Source: Hedera helix
Lineage: Eukaryota; Streptophyta; Magnoliopsida; Apiales; Araliaceae
Assembly (NCBI GenBank): GCA_947179155.2
Contig: OX359273.1
Coordinates: 37,865,023-37,929,022, forward strand
Reading direction: 5' to 3'
DNA length: 64,000 nucleotides
The position numbers and the translations under genes were made by a program. The notes below the pieces were generated by a model that was given only the letters and a program-made list of their open reading frames with translations, did not search any database and was not told where the DNA came from. Position 1 is the stretch's first letter. Each line of letters begins with the position of its first letter. Below are positions 10,946-23,481 of the stretch, piece by piece.

Positions 10946-13900
10946 TGTGACGCCCCCAAATCTAGGCCCACACAGCCCAAACTTGAGTCGTCAAAAGACT
11001 ACAACAAAATTATTACAATAAAATACAACGTACAACAATACAGTGGATAATACAACACAACTAAGTCTTCATTATTATTGCCACACTATTTTATAACACG
11101 TGAAGACTATGATAGCTATCCCCGCACTCTCACTCCATTCCCCGGCTAGACCCGGTTACGTTCTCATCTCCTGTTGAAAAACAATGGAACGAAAAGAAAG
11201 GGTGAGCTCAAATAGCCCAGTAAGAAATATCATGACTAAGATAATGACGAATAATTTATCATTAGCCTTCAACAGTTGAGTTCTTGATAGAATACAATAG
11301 ACTACAAGGTTTATATCAAAAACTGCAGTTAAATTCTTAAACAACGTTCAGATCAATAATAGCAGCGGAATGAACAATCTATTAGAAGAATAATGCAGAC
11401 TATAATGTCCACTCGCTTCTCTTTTTAGTAAAAATATCATCAACTTTTATCATCTGAAATACCATTAGTCAAGATAATACAACTTCACAGTTCCTGGTCA
11501 TAATCATGCAGATCAACAGTTCATATTTGCACTACGGGCCAAAGACATTTAATATAACACCAACGGTCATGATTATACCAGATTCAGCCTTTGGTAATAA
11601 TCATACCAATCAACAGTTCATCTTTGCACTACGGGCCAAAGATATTCAATAAAGCACCAACGGTCATGATTATACCAGATTCAGCCTTTGGTCATAATCA
11701 TACCAACCAACAGTTCATCTTTGCACTACGGGCCAAAGAGAACATTCACCACGTGCCATAAAAGACACCGAACAGATGTATCGCCTTTAACCTAGTATAT
11801 CGCCTTTAACCTATCATCTGTTCAACAATTATATCACATCTGTGCCCCCGGCCACAGATATTCACAACAGCTTGATTCTTGATGATTTATATAAATAACA
11901 GTGATACAAATGATGAACAGAAGAAACAGGATAAACAATAAGTATCGGAAGTTTACTTTGTGCAGATTCAAATAATGTCCAAATTGTCAACATGATGTGG
12001 AGTGAAATTTAAAAATGATATTCAAGATCCACAGTTCAGAATAACGGTTACAGTTCAATAGAAAGGTTCAGAAAATAGGAAGGTTCAGTTGAAATAATGA
12101 AGTTCAACTATTATGGAACATATAATATTTTCAGAAATTATAGAAGCAATAATTCCATAATAAGTTTCGATTTAGGAGTATGAAAGAGAATAATATCCCT
12201 TACCGTAGCAGGTTTGATTAACAAAAGGTGAAGGAAATTAATACAAATGGGTTATTCACCAACAGGCGGTAATCCGCGCCATAAGTTATTCCCACAATTT
12301 ATAAGAATTTGAATACGAAGAGTTATTCACCAAACAGGCGTAATCCGCACCGTAAGGTTATTCCCACAATTTAATAGAATTTGAACACGAAGAGTTATTC
12401 ACCAAACAGGCGTAATCCGCACCGTAAGGTTATTCCCATAATTTAATAGAATTTAAACACGAAGAGTTATTCACCAAACAGGCGTAATCCGCACCGTAAG
12501 GTTATTCCCATAATTTAATAGAATTTGAACACGAAGAGTTATTCACCAAACAGGCGTAATCCGCACCGTAAGGTTATTCCCATAATTTAATAGAATTTGA
12601 ACACGAAGAGTTATTCACCAAACAGGCGATAATCCGCACCGTAAGGTTATTCTCAAAGATTAATAAGGAATGAATACAAAAGGTTATTCACCAACAGTCG
12701 GTAAACCGCGCCGTAAGGTTATTCCCACAATTTAATACATGGAAATAAATGGCACAAGAAAGAAACGATATTATTTTCAAGAATCAAAGAATGATAATCC
12801 CTTCAAGTAAGAAAGAAAATAATATCCATTTATGATGATGAAAAGAGTGATACCCCTTACCGTAGTAAGTTTAAATAATAGAAAATGAAAGAATATGATA
12901 TTCCTTACCACAGTAAATTTAAGAGTTTGAAATGAATGGTATTCCTTACCGTAGTAAGTTAGAATATGAAAGAAGATAATATTCCTTACCTTAACACGTG
13001 ACTGGATATTGATTTAAATGAGGTTGATCAACCTATATATTTTTAATAAAATTAGTAGTTACCACATATAAATTTCAAGGTGTATGATAATTCATATATT
13101 ATGAACTATCAAAATTATATATATTTAACATAATTTTTGTAGTATAATATAACTACTTTAAAATAGTTTTTAAAATAATATTTCAAAATAAATCTTCCAA
13201 AGAAAGCTTTTAAAAATGAATCTTCTTAAAGAAGAGTCTTCTAAAGGAAGATTTATGAATACCGTGAAAAATAGGAATTTATGAAATTACTACTCTTTAA
13301 TAAAAGACTTACTTGAAAATTTTCTGCACTCCTTTTGGCTTTTAAACACTCAAAATAAGCTTACTATTCTCAGAGAAAACTCATAAAATTCTTATAGAAA
13401 AATTCTATGTTTTATGTGTGATTTTTCTATTCAGTTGAACAAGCTATTTATAGGAGAAAAGAAGTTACTATGCACGGTAGGTGAAATAAAAAATTTTCAG
13501 CAGAGGCTGCGCAGCAGCCTCCACCAACTCTTCAGCAATTCTCACATTTCTCACATTTCATGTGGGCCCCACAATGGGTCCCACATGTTTCTTACTATTC
13601 ATTACTATTCACGTTACTATTCACGTCACTATTCACGTTACTATTTCAAATAGTAAAATTAATTATTTTATTTTTTATTTATTTATTTATTTATTTATTT
13701 ATTCTTCCTGTGAGTCCAACATATAAAATAATGTTACCACAATAATGTAAGAAACACGTTACATATTTTTATTAATTTAATAATATAAATTATAGTGTAT
13801 TTGCTACTGTGACAATTATTAGATTCAATAATTTTAAACTACAGTGCACCAACAATTATTGACTCGATGATATGAAATACAGTGTAATGACAATTATTGA

Positions 13901-14421
13901 ATCAATAATGCAAAATACTGTGTAGCAACAATAATTGAATTGATAATATAAAATATTATGCAGTGACAATTATTGATGAAATGATGCGTAACAATTACGG
14001 TGTCAATTATCAGACCAATAATATGAGACACTGTGCAATACCGTGTGCTACTGTAGAGTACCGTGTGCTACAGAAAATACCATAAATTACCGTATGCTAC
14101 TATTCTTTTATCACCGGTATTTTAACAGTTAACACCGTTGACTATTTTTATTTAAAAAGGTTACTTCTGTCGTTTTCTATATCCGACAAATATTCCGTTG
14201 TGGGGTCCACAAATAATTTGTTATTTCGGCGCCGTCGTACGGCCCGAATATTCCCCGACAAAACGAATATTCCCCGACAAAAAGAATATTGTCCGACAAA
14301 ATAAAATTTGCACATAACATCCTTAACTTTCAATTTTGTCAATTTAACCACTTACTGTTTCATGAAAAAAATATATGAAGAAAAATTAATTTTTATATTT
14401 CATAAAATTCGGGGTCTTACA
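10946..14421 (-). repeat. 3' LTR of giant-LTR element (left copy)
   Basis: 3476 bp, with TG...CA ends. It contains three copies of a roughly 105-bp repeat ('gcactacgggccaaag') at about 11497-11740, five 72-bp units at 12317-12676 with more diverged units on each side, 'ttactattcacg' repeats at about 13595-13650, a (TTTA)n run near 13676-13703, and about five units of a roughly 45-bp 'gacaattattga' repeat at 13810-14000. Open frames inside occur identically in both LTRs and have no recognisable protein content. Confidence 0.92.
12317..12676. repeat. 72-bp tandem repeat array, five units
   Basis: Units start at 12317, 12389, 12461, 12533 and 12605. Each begins GAAGAGTTATTCACC and contains CAGGCG and CCGCACCGTAAGG. 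Diverged partial units lie on each side. The matching array in the other LTR (16075-16362) has four units, which accounts for the 72-bp length difference between the LTRs. Confidence 0.93.
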
Positions 14422-14503
14422 ACCTCCCCCCCTTATGAAATTTCGTCCCCGAAATTGACGTACCGGGCATTTCAAAGTTATCCTCCTGATTTCCAGATGC
14501 CAT
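14417..14503 (-). other. 28-codon open frame in the interior of the giant-LTR element
   Basis: An ATG at 14503 on the - strand opens a frame that starts MASGNQEDNFEMPG, runs through ISGTKFHKGG encoded by the polypurine-tract region, and stops 5 bp inside the 3' LTR. It looks like a gag start joined to the end of pol by an internal deletion. Nothing shows that it is translated, and its identity is inferred. Confidence 0.3.
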
Positions 14504-14689
14504 ACTAAACTGTGGTCACAAAATAAATGTTAGTTCAAATAAACTGACTCATCACTTCATGTCCCTATATTCAAATCAACTCATTAGATAATAAAATCTA
14601 ATTTAGGTAGGACACACTAGTGACTGATTCTATTCGTCTCTCCCCTCCTAGTTCTAACCCCAGATCTCCATTAAAGACCATATCCCTAA

Positions 14690-14701
14690 GCTCTGATGCC
14701 A
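14690..14701 (-). other. tRNA-Met-type primer-binding site
   Basis: On the - strand this reads TGGCATCAGAGC, one base from the common plant initiator-tRNA-Met site TGGTATCAGAGC. It lies 2 bp inside the 5' LTR edge at 14704 and fixes the orientation of the element. Confidence 0.8.
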
Positions 14702-14703
14702 AC

Positions 14704-17700
14704 TGTGACGCCCCCAAATCTAGGCCCACACAGCCCAAACTTGAGTCGTCAAAAGACTACAACAAAATTATTACAATGAAATACAACGTACAACAATACA
14801 GTGGATAATACAACACAACTAAGTCTTCATTATTATTGCCACACTATTTTATAACACGTGAAGACTATGATAGCTATCCCCGCACTCTCACTCCATTCCC
14901 CGGCTAGACCCGGTTACGTTCTCATCTCCTGTTGAAAAACAATGGAACGAAAAGAAAGGGTGAGCTCAAATAGCCCAGTAAGAAATATCATGACTAAGAT
15001 AATGACGAATAATTTATCATTAGCCTTCAACAGTTGAGTTCTTGATAGAATACAATAGACTACAAGGTTTATATCAAAAACTGCAGTTAAATTCTTAAAC
15101 AACGTTCAGATCAATAATAGCAGCGGAATGAACAATCTATTAGAAGAATAATGCAGACTATAATGTCCACTCGCTTCTCTTTTTAGTAAAAATATCATCA
15201 ACTTTTATCATCTGAAATACCATTAGTCAAGATAATACAACTTCACAGTTCCTGGTCATAATCATGCAGATCAACAGTTCATATTTGCACTACGGGCCAA
15301 AGACATTTAATATAACACCAACGGTCATGATTATACCAGATTCAGCCTTTGGTAATAATCATACCAATCAACAGTTCATCTTTGCACTACGGGCCAAAGA
15401 TATTCAATAAAGCACCAACGGTCATGATTATACCAGATTCAGCCTTTGGTCATAATCATACCAACCAACAGTTCATCTTTGCACTACGGGCCAAAGAGAA
15501 CATTCACCACGTGCCATAAAAGACACCGAACAGATGTATCGCCTTTAACCTAGTATATCGCCTTTAACCTATCATCTGTTCAACAATTATATCACATCTG
15601 TGCCCCCGGCCACAGATATTCACAACAGCTTGATTCTTGATGATTTATATAAATAACAGTGATACAAATGATGAACAGAAGAAACAGGATAAACAATAAG
15701 TATCGGAAGTTTACTTTGTGCAGATTCAAATAATGTCCAAATTGTCAACATGATGTGGAGTGAAATTTAAAAATGATATTCAAGATCCACAGTTCAGAAT
15801 AACGGTTACAGTTCAATAGAAAGGTTCAGAAAATAGGAAGGTTCAGTTGAAATAATGAAGTTCAACTATTATGGAACATATAATATTTTCAGAAATTATA
15901 GAAGCAATAATTCCATAATAAGTTTCGATTTAGGAGTATGAAAGAGAATAATATCCCTTACCGTAGCAGGTTTGATTAACAAAAGGTGAAGGAAATTAAT
16001 ACAAATGGGTTATTCACCAACAGGCGGTAATCCGCGCCATAAGTTATTCCCACAATTTATAAGAATTTGAATACGAAGAGTTATTCACCAAACAGGCGTA
16101 ATCCGCACCGTAAGGTTATTCCCACAATTTAATAGAATTTGAACACGAAGAGTTATTCACCAAACAGGCGTAATCCGCACCGTAAGGTTATTCCCATAAT
16201 TTAATAGAATTTGAACACGAAGAGTTATTCACCAAACAGGCGTAATCCGCACCGTAAGGTTATTCCCATAATTTAATAGAATTTGAACACGAAGAGTTAT
16301 TCACCAAACAGGCGATAATCCGCACCGTAAGGTTATTCTCAAAGATTAATAAGGAATGAATACAAAAGGTTATTCACCAACAGTCGGTAAACCGCGCCGT
16401 AAGGTTATTCCCACAATTTAATACATGGAAATAAATGGCACAAGAAAGAAACGATATTATTTTCAAGAATCAAAGAATGATAATCCCTTCAAGTAAGAAA
16501 GAAAATAATATCCATTTATGATGATGAAAAGAGTGATACCCCTTACCGTAGTAAGTTTAAATAATAGAAAATGAAAGAATATGATATTCCTTACCACAGT
16601 AAATTTAAGAGTTTGAAATGAATGGTATTCCTTACCGTAGTAAGTTAGAATATGAAAGAAGATAATATTCCTTACCTTAACACGTGACTGGATATTGATT
16701 TAAATGAGGTTGATCAACCTATATATTTTTAATAAAATTAGTAGTTACCACATATAAATTTCAAGGTGTATGATAATTCATATATTATGAACTATCAAAA
16801 TTATATATATTTAACATAATTTTTGTAGTATAATATAACTACTTTAAAATAGTTTTTAAAATAATATTTCAAAATAAATCTTCCAAAGAAAGCTTTTAAA
16901 AATGAATCTTCTTAAAGAAGAGTCTTCTAAAGGAAGATTTATGAATACCGTGAAAAATAGGAATTTATGAAATTACTACTCTTTAATAAAAGACTTACTT
17001 GAAAATTTTCTGCACTCCTTTTGGCTTTCAAACACTCAAAATAAGCTTACTATTCTCAGAGAAAACTCATAAAATTCTTATAGAAAAATTCTATGTTTTA
17101 TGTGTGATTTTTCTATTCAGTTGAACAAGCTATTTATAGGAGAAAAGAAGTTACTATGCACGGTAGGTGAAATAAAAAATTTTCAGCAGAGGCTGCGCAG
17201 CAGCCTCCACCAACTCTTCAGCAATTCTCACATTTCTCACATTTCATGTGGGCCCCACAATGGGTCCCACATGTTTCTTACTATTCATTACTATTCACGT
17301 TACTATTCACGTCACTATTCACGTTACTATTTCAAATAGTAAAATTAATTATTTTATTTTTTATTTATTTATTTATTTATTTATTTATTCTTCCTGTGAG
17401 TCCAACATATAAAATAATGTTACCACAATAATGTAAGAAACACGTTACATATTTTTATTAATTTAATAATATAAATTATAGTGTATTTGCTACTGTGACA
17501 ATTATTAGATTCAATAATTTTAAACTACAGTGCACCAACAATTATTGACTCGATGATATGAAATACAGTGTAATGACAATTATTGAATCAATAATGCAAA
17601 ATACTGTGTAGCAACAATAATTGAATTGATAATATAAAATATTATGCAGTGACAATTATTGATGAAATGATGCGTAACAATTACGGTGTCAATTATCAGA

Positions 17701-18107
17701 CCAATAATATGAGACACTGTGCAATACCGTGTGCTACTGTAGAGTACCGTGTGCTACAGAAAATACCATAAATTACCGTATGCTACTATTCTTTTATCAC
17801 CGGTATTTTAACAGTTAACACCGTTGACTATTTTTATTTAAAAAGGTTACTTCTGTCGTTTTCTATATCCGACAAATATTCCGTTGTGGGGTCCACAAAT
17901 AATTTGTTATTTCGGCGCCGTCGTACGGCCCGAATATTCCCCGACAAAACGAATATTCCCCGACAAAAAGAATATTGTCCGACAAAATAAAATTTGCACA
18001 TAACATCCTTAACTTTCAATTTTGTCAATTTAACCACTTACTGTTTCATGAAAAAAATATATGAAGAAAAATTAATTTTTATATTTCATAAAATTCGGGG
18101 TCTTACA
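14704..18107 (-). repeat. 5' LTR of giant-LTR element (right copy)
   Basis: 3404 bp. By eye it differs from the left copy by one fewer 72-bp unit (four, at 16075, 16147, 16219 and 16291) and a few substitutions. I noted a/g at 11037 versus 14777 (approximate), t/c in 'ggctttYaaacac' near 13350 versus 17030, and t/c/g differences within the 72-bp units. Transcription would start in this copy and run leftward. Confidence 0.92.
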
Positions 18108-18112
18108 CTAGC
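18108..18112 (+). repeat. Target-site duplication CTAGC (right)
   Basis: Matches 10941-10945 exactly and lies immediately after the LTR end TCTTACA. Confidence 0.92.
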
Positions 18113-18985
18113 CACTTAACTACATTATTATTTGAGCAATTACGCCTTACGGTGTTGTCGGACAGTAAGTTTATTCAAAAGTAAAATATATTATTTGATA
18201 AATAATTTTTAAAGCACCTCATTTAGACAAGATATTGATAGTTATTTGATTATGTCACATTACACTCTCAAACATAATTTTTGAATTTAAAGTGTTTTTA
18301 GTCCATCTTAATGTTGTTATGCCAAGAGAAGTTAATTCAGTTTTGTGATTAAACTTGCGGTTAAAATTTGAGGAATTGTGCGTCTTTTTTTCTGGCAAGA
18401 GGCAAAAAATTTAATTTATTTCCGAATAAAAAGACTATAATCCATGAGACTTGGATTTTAGACTTTAATTACATAAACTAACTGAAAATCTCACCCAAAA
18501 AAAGAGAGTAAATAATTATAAAATAAAAAAGAAAAGAAAAAAGAAATTCAATTAAGCCTTTTGTTTCATTTGTATAAACACTAAACTATATATGCCATAT
18601 TGGTTCATTCTTATTTGGCAACTACATCAAAAATATACTAGTCAGATATATAGGGGAGATCAATGTGTTAAACATTCTGCACTAGTGGGTTCAATAGTGG
18701 CACACAAACTCAATGGTGCTGGTGTATTAATAAATTTTGGGCGAGATCTTTCTCTTTGTCTTGTTGGGAAGTGTTTCCTAGAAAGAACTATATAGTAAGC
18801 TCAAGTCAATTAATACACGTGATTAAAAGTTTAAGTTAATAATCCACAGTCATCTCATCATATGAAGTCTTCACCATCCCACCATCCATATCCCTAAGTG
18901 TGTCAGTTTAACAGAGTAGTACTGTGTGATATGATTAGGTAAAATATTTTTAGATATATAATATTTGGGTCCGCTTAATGTGTGC

Positions 18986-19174
18986 CCTAAGGGCACATAC
19001 TAGACGCGGAAAACAAGAGATGAGACTCGCTAAAAATTATTTCTTTATATAGTTGCACTGAATTCAATATATGTGGTCCACTAGTATATTATTTTTTTAT
19101 ACATTAAATTCAGTGCGCCTACATAAACAAATAATATTATACATTATTTTCTTCGCTTAATGTGTGCCATAAGG
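18986..19174. mobile_element. Candidate small MITE with GGGCACA ends
   Basis: Near-palindromes 'gtgtgccctaagggcaca' (about 18976-18993) and 'gtgtgccataagggcacac' (about 19161-19179) lie some 185 bp apart. Reading between them gives an element starting GGGCACATACTAG and ending CTTAATGTGTGCC, with imperfect inverted ends and TAA beside each. The family (PIF/Harbinger-like?) and the exact edges are unsure. Confidence 0.4.
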
Positions 19175-22100
19175 GCACACATTAAGAAAATCCATAATAT
19201 TTATAGACATAGCATGGTTACATATATAATATATAGACAAGTGTTTGAATAAAAGATAAAATTATACAAAAATGTGTGGTGTAGACTTAAATCTTTTACA
19301 ACCATTTAAGAACGAATTTATACATTGTATTTTGGTCAAAGTGCTTCTGTCAACATACTTCTAATCCAAAATCTTTAGTCACTAAAGCATTTTACAGAGT
19401 CATTAAATACTAAAATATTTTTATAAATAATTTAAAAGCATTTTTATTCTAACGCACCGCTCCACAGATCGGACAATAAATTAATAAACCATAATTATTA
19501 TTTTCTCAAGGAAATAATCCATTTGTTTTAAAGTATTTTTTATTTTTTAAGTCAATTTAAAATACTTTTAAGATCAACGTACATTGATGTGGTTATTAAA
19601 AATTTGAAAATAATAGAACTTCTAAATAGGATGCACTATTTTTTTTATATATATATAGTTTGTAGTTCATAATAATATTGACTAAAACTTAATTAATTCT
19701 CATTAAAAATTTGAAAATATTTCAAATGGGACAAGAAAAAATAAAAATGAGTTACTGTATTAGAACCAAGAGATTATATATGTTAGTTCTAGTAGATTTT
19801 TCTTGCATGAATAATAATTAAGTAGGTCTTATATATATGTTTAACTAGCAAATTAAAATAATTTGTGAATATAGTATGTCATTCCCTAAATTAACAACGA
19901 GTTCTAAAAATATTTATGCTTTTATTTATAACTTAAACTCACATGACTTGATTTTTCTATTGTTTTATTTTTCAATTGCATTCTCGCATCACACAATGAA
20001 CAATCAATCCACAAGCATGCATGTGCAAACGCAATCCACACTACTTCATCTAGAAAGTAATAATTGCAAGTAATAGTGGGAAATTTAGTCAAAACACAAG
20101 CATTAAACAAGGTAAGTCTTCCACATAATTTAATGGAGTTGAATATCGAAAAAAGGTGGGATAAGTACTGTTGAGTGCTTAAATCTTACTGCGCGATCGA
20201 GAAGCACGAAACAAAACAAATATATTGACATGCTCCTAGGTTTAATTGTTACCACTTTATTGAAATTAAAATACAATCGAATTCAAAAAGATTTAGGTTA
20301 GATGTGTCGATATGTTAAGCTTCTTCTAGGTTTGAGGTCACATGAATATTATGTTAATTAAGGAGAGCACCCATGAGAATGAGATATTGTATTGTGTCTA
20401 TGCTCATACAATATTATGTTATAAGTAATCTCATAAAATGAATAAATGAAGCATCTTAATTGTGTGAGTCGTCAGCTCAAGAGAATCTGTTGGAGTAAAA
20501 TGGTCTTTTATTTTTTGTATTTTCAAAATTTCATTTTACTATAGTCATACCATTCAAATTAATGCTTGTGAGGTAGGACGATCTTTTTTAAATGGCTAAA
20601 TAATACTTATGTCTCTTCAAGTTGTCACTGAGTGTCAAAATTATTCCCAAAATTACTTTTTCATCAATTGAATCAAGAAATAAACACTTAAATTCTTAAA
20701 GTGGTCAACCGTTGTATGTTCCTTTTCGCAAATTTTAGTTAAATTTGTCCAAAATTCGATCTAACCCATTTTTTCAAGGGCAACTTTATTTTTACAATTA
20801 TTAAAAGTATTATCAAAATTTGAAATCACAACAAAAAAAATAAAAAATCTAAACTTTGAAATTAAAATATAACCAACAAAAAAAGATTAAAAAAAGAAGC
20901 ATTAATTCTTTTTTTCAAATTTTAAAAATTAGCTTCTAAAAACAATAAATAATTTTAAGCTTCAATTATTTTTTTAAAACAATTATTTTTAAAAATGATA
21001 ATTAATTTTCAAACTATAATTATTTTTAATGAAATTAGAATTGTTTATTCTAAATTTTTTTGTTTGTTTGTATTCTAGCTATTATCAATGTTTAGTTTTT
21101 TTCTATTTTAATTTTTAATATTGATAATACTTTCAATAATAATAAAGACAAATTTTCCTTTAAAAAATGTGGTGGGTCGAATTTTTGACGGATCCAAGTG
21201 AAATTTGGGAAATAGAACAAAATTAACACCAAATAACCACTTTAGAGACTCAATTTTGACGAAAAATAAATTTTAAAGACGATTTTGACATTCCGTAACA
21301 ACTTGTAAAGAGCTTAGTCTTAAATCTTATGCAAGAAAAATATAAATATGAAAAAACAACAAATAAACTGCACTCTATTACAACTCGGCAGAAGAAATTC
21401 CTTGCACTTTCAGCTTGTAAATGGGCGGGCGCATTAACTCCAATGATACATACTCCTTAGCACCACCAATTCAAATGCATTATGCTAGTCGTGTATAGTA
21501 ACGGTGCTGTTTATCTTTTCTGGGTCAAGTAAACGTAAAAAGTTATAGTTTCTTAATTTTCATCAATTAGAGAATTCCAAAATGGTGAGGTGGTCAAAAA
21601 GGAAACAGAATCTTGGAATCAGTCAACCAATTATCTAATTTCTAAAGTTAATCTTCTGTACCGCCACATTTGTTTGCAAATATAATATTTAAGATTAGAC
21701 AATTAATTACAAATCTTTTATTTATTTTAAAATTTAAATTTAAAACTATTAGTTTTTAGATAATAAAATGATTTGAAAGAGAGGAGTATATATTTAACAC
21801 AATATTCAACTAGGTATTATACTCCTTATTATTTAGAATTAAAAATTTATATACAAAATTAATCTTTTATCTTTGTTTAAAATGATTGAAATGCTATATT
21901 CTATCTATCTATACTCAAACAATTGAGAATATAATTTGTTTGTCATGAGTTGTAAGAGTATAATAATATAAATGTTTAGTTTTTATCTAATCCTTTAAAT
22001 AATATCGGATAAAACAAACATAATATGAGATTATTTTAAGTTATCCCATAAATAATTTTATTCAAAACAAATATATGATTAGGATTATTTAATCCTAAGA

Positions 22101-22954
22101 CTAGTAATCTTAAAATTATAATTTATGAGAATATAGTTCAGAAATTATAATAATTACAAACAATCATGCTTATAAGTAACGCAACACAATATTGCGAAGG
22201 TGAAGCACCATCATCTACAAGATTCAAACCTTAATTAATGTTCCCACTATTTCATAAAAATAATCGTGTTTTGAAATATTTGCAAAGACAAACAATTTAT
22301 TTTTATTTTATTTCTTAAAGATACCAAGTTGTTCGTTTCGTGATGACAAAATGATATTAAAATTATGACGACAAACTTAAGTATATTCTATTTTTTTAAA
22401 CTACCATCAATGTAACAAAGACTCTTTTCTCGATATTGTTTTGAGGTAAACAAGTTTGATAAATCGTGTGAGATACGAGTTAGTTTGTATAATTTTTTTC
22501 ATGAGTATTGAATAATTTTTTATTATTATATATTTATTATTTTTTATTAACATAATACGTATATAATATTAATAATTTGGTTTAACGTGCAAATACTCAC
22601 CTTGGTTGTAGTCAAGCTCTCAAATATTTGAGCTTTGATTTGGCCACCTTTTGGAGGAAAGTTTTTTTCGATTGTTTAATGGTGGTGGAGGAAGTGGTTT
22701 TCATTGATCAATGATGTTCAATTAATCAAAAAAAGAAAAGTACATGGATGTCTCCTAAAATAGGAAAAAAAACAGAGGATCAAGAAAATTGTAATTGTGG
22801 ATGAAAAAATAGAGGAGAAATATAGTTATTTATTGACTTAATGACTCTTTTTTCAAAGAGGTTATTTTGGGAGAAGAATAGTTTGTGAAAGAGTGGCTAT
22901 TCGATTTTAGAATCCAAATTGGAGAGTGATTCCTATGAATGAAATTATGTTAGA

Positions 22955-23230
22955 TTGACCAACCCCAATTTAAGTTTTAAGTAAATTGACTATGCTCATG
23001 GAGTAATTGAGAAAATGAATAATTGATATATTAAATCGTGTCAAACCCAATTTAATTTTTAACTAAACTGGCTCAGCTTAATGAGTAATTGAGAAGATGA
23101 ATAGTTGGTATATGAAATCATGTCAAATCTTAGCAAAGAGTCGCGTGAGAGAGGAGAAATTAACCGAGTTAAGTCCTAATTGAATCACGTGAGAGAGGAG
23201 AAATTAACTGAGTTAAGTCCTAATTGAGAA
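22955..23230. repeat. Tandem duplications upstream of BBE-like copy 2
   Basis: Two neighbouring duplications. A unit of about 85-90 bp (ccaatttaa...gagtaattgagaa.atgaat...tgtcaaa) is present twice at 22965-23128 with substitutions. A 44-bp unit (cgtgagagaggagaaattaa...) starts at 23144 and 23188. They end about 190 bp before the TATA box. Confidence 0.75.
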
Positions 23231-23421
23231 AAAATTAAAAAATTAACCAAGTTAATTGCTAATTAATTAAGAGTTTACTCTGTGAGATTTTCAATTTAAA
23301 GAATCGCTTTAGGTATTTTATAAATAAGAATCGATGAGACTCGATTTTTAGAAATGAGGGATGTGGTAACGATTACGTACGCATTACCTCACATATTGTC
23401 GTCATCAAGATTTCACAAGTC

Positions 23422-23429
23422 TATAAATA
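23422..23429 (+). promoter_or_regulatory. TATA box of BBE-like copy 2
   Basis: TATAAATA, 60 bp before the ATG at 23482. It is a strong plant TATA match at the expected spacing. Confidence 0.7.
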
Positions 23430-23481
23430 AGAGCTTGTATCAAAAGACCGACACAAGACAGACAAAAACAAGAGCTTTGAT

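Larger units (their letters stand above)
10946..18107 (-). mobile_element. Complete non-autonomous LTR retrotransposon with giant LTRs
   Basis: Two direct repeats (10946-14421, 3476 bp; 14704-18107, 3404 bp) start TGTGACGCCCCC and end GGGGTCTTACA on the + strand. They flank only 282 bp. CTAGC duplications lie on both sides. On the - strand, a primer-binding site (TGGCATCAGAGC, + strand 14690-14701) adjoins the right LTR and a polypurine tract (AAGGGGGGGAGG, about 14423-14434) adjoins the left one. The element therefore reads right to left, with the 5' LTR on the right. No gag or pol remains. The motif next to the polypurine tract (TTTCGGGGACGAAATTTC) is the usual 3' context of Tekay/Del chromoviruses, so a deletion derivative of such a Gypsy element is likely. 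The LTRs are almost identical, so insertion was recent. Confidence 0.93.
18113..23421. other. Long AT-rich intergenic region, no gene seen
   Basis: No open frame here has recognisable content. It holds the palindromic MITE candidate near 18970-19190, long A/T-rich runs around 20750-21130, and tandem duplications just upstream of the second intact BBE-like gene (22955-23230). Nothing else could be classified. Confidence 0.6.

Noticed and set aside
11497..14000. Possible CRISPR-like or satellite arrays in the repeat blocks
   Set aside because: Units are contiguous or have no unique equal-length spacers, the genome is a plant nucleus, and the repeats lie inside LTRs.
13414..17431. Repeated short open frames (such as MCDFSIQLNKLF and MWAPQWVPHVSYY) as duplicated small genes
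   Set aside because: They are identical because they lie in the two LTRs of one element. They have no known domain and consist partly of simple repeats.
10946..18107. Simple segmental tandem duplication as explanation for the 3.4-kb repeats
   Set aside because: TG...CA ends, primer-binding site, polypurine tract and a CTAGC target duplication together identify LTRs.
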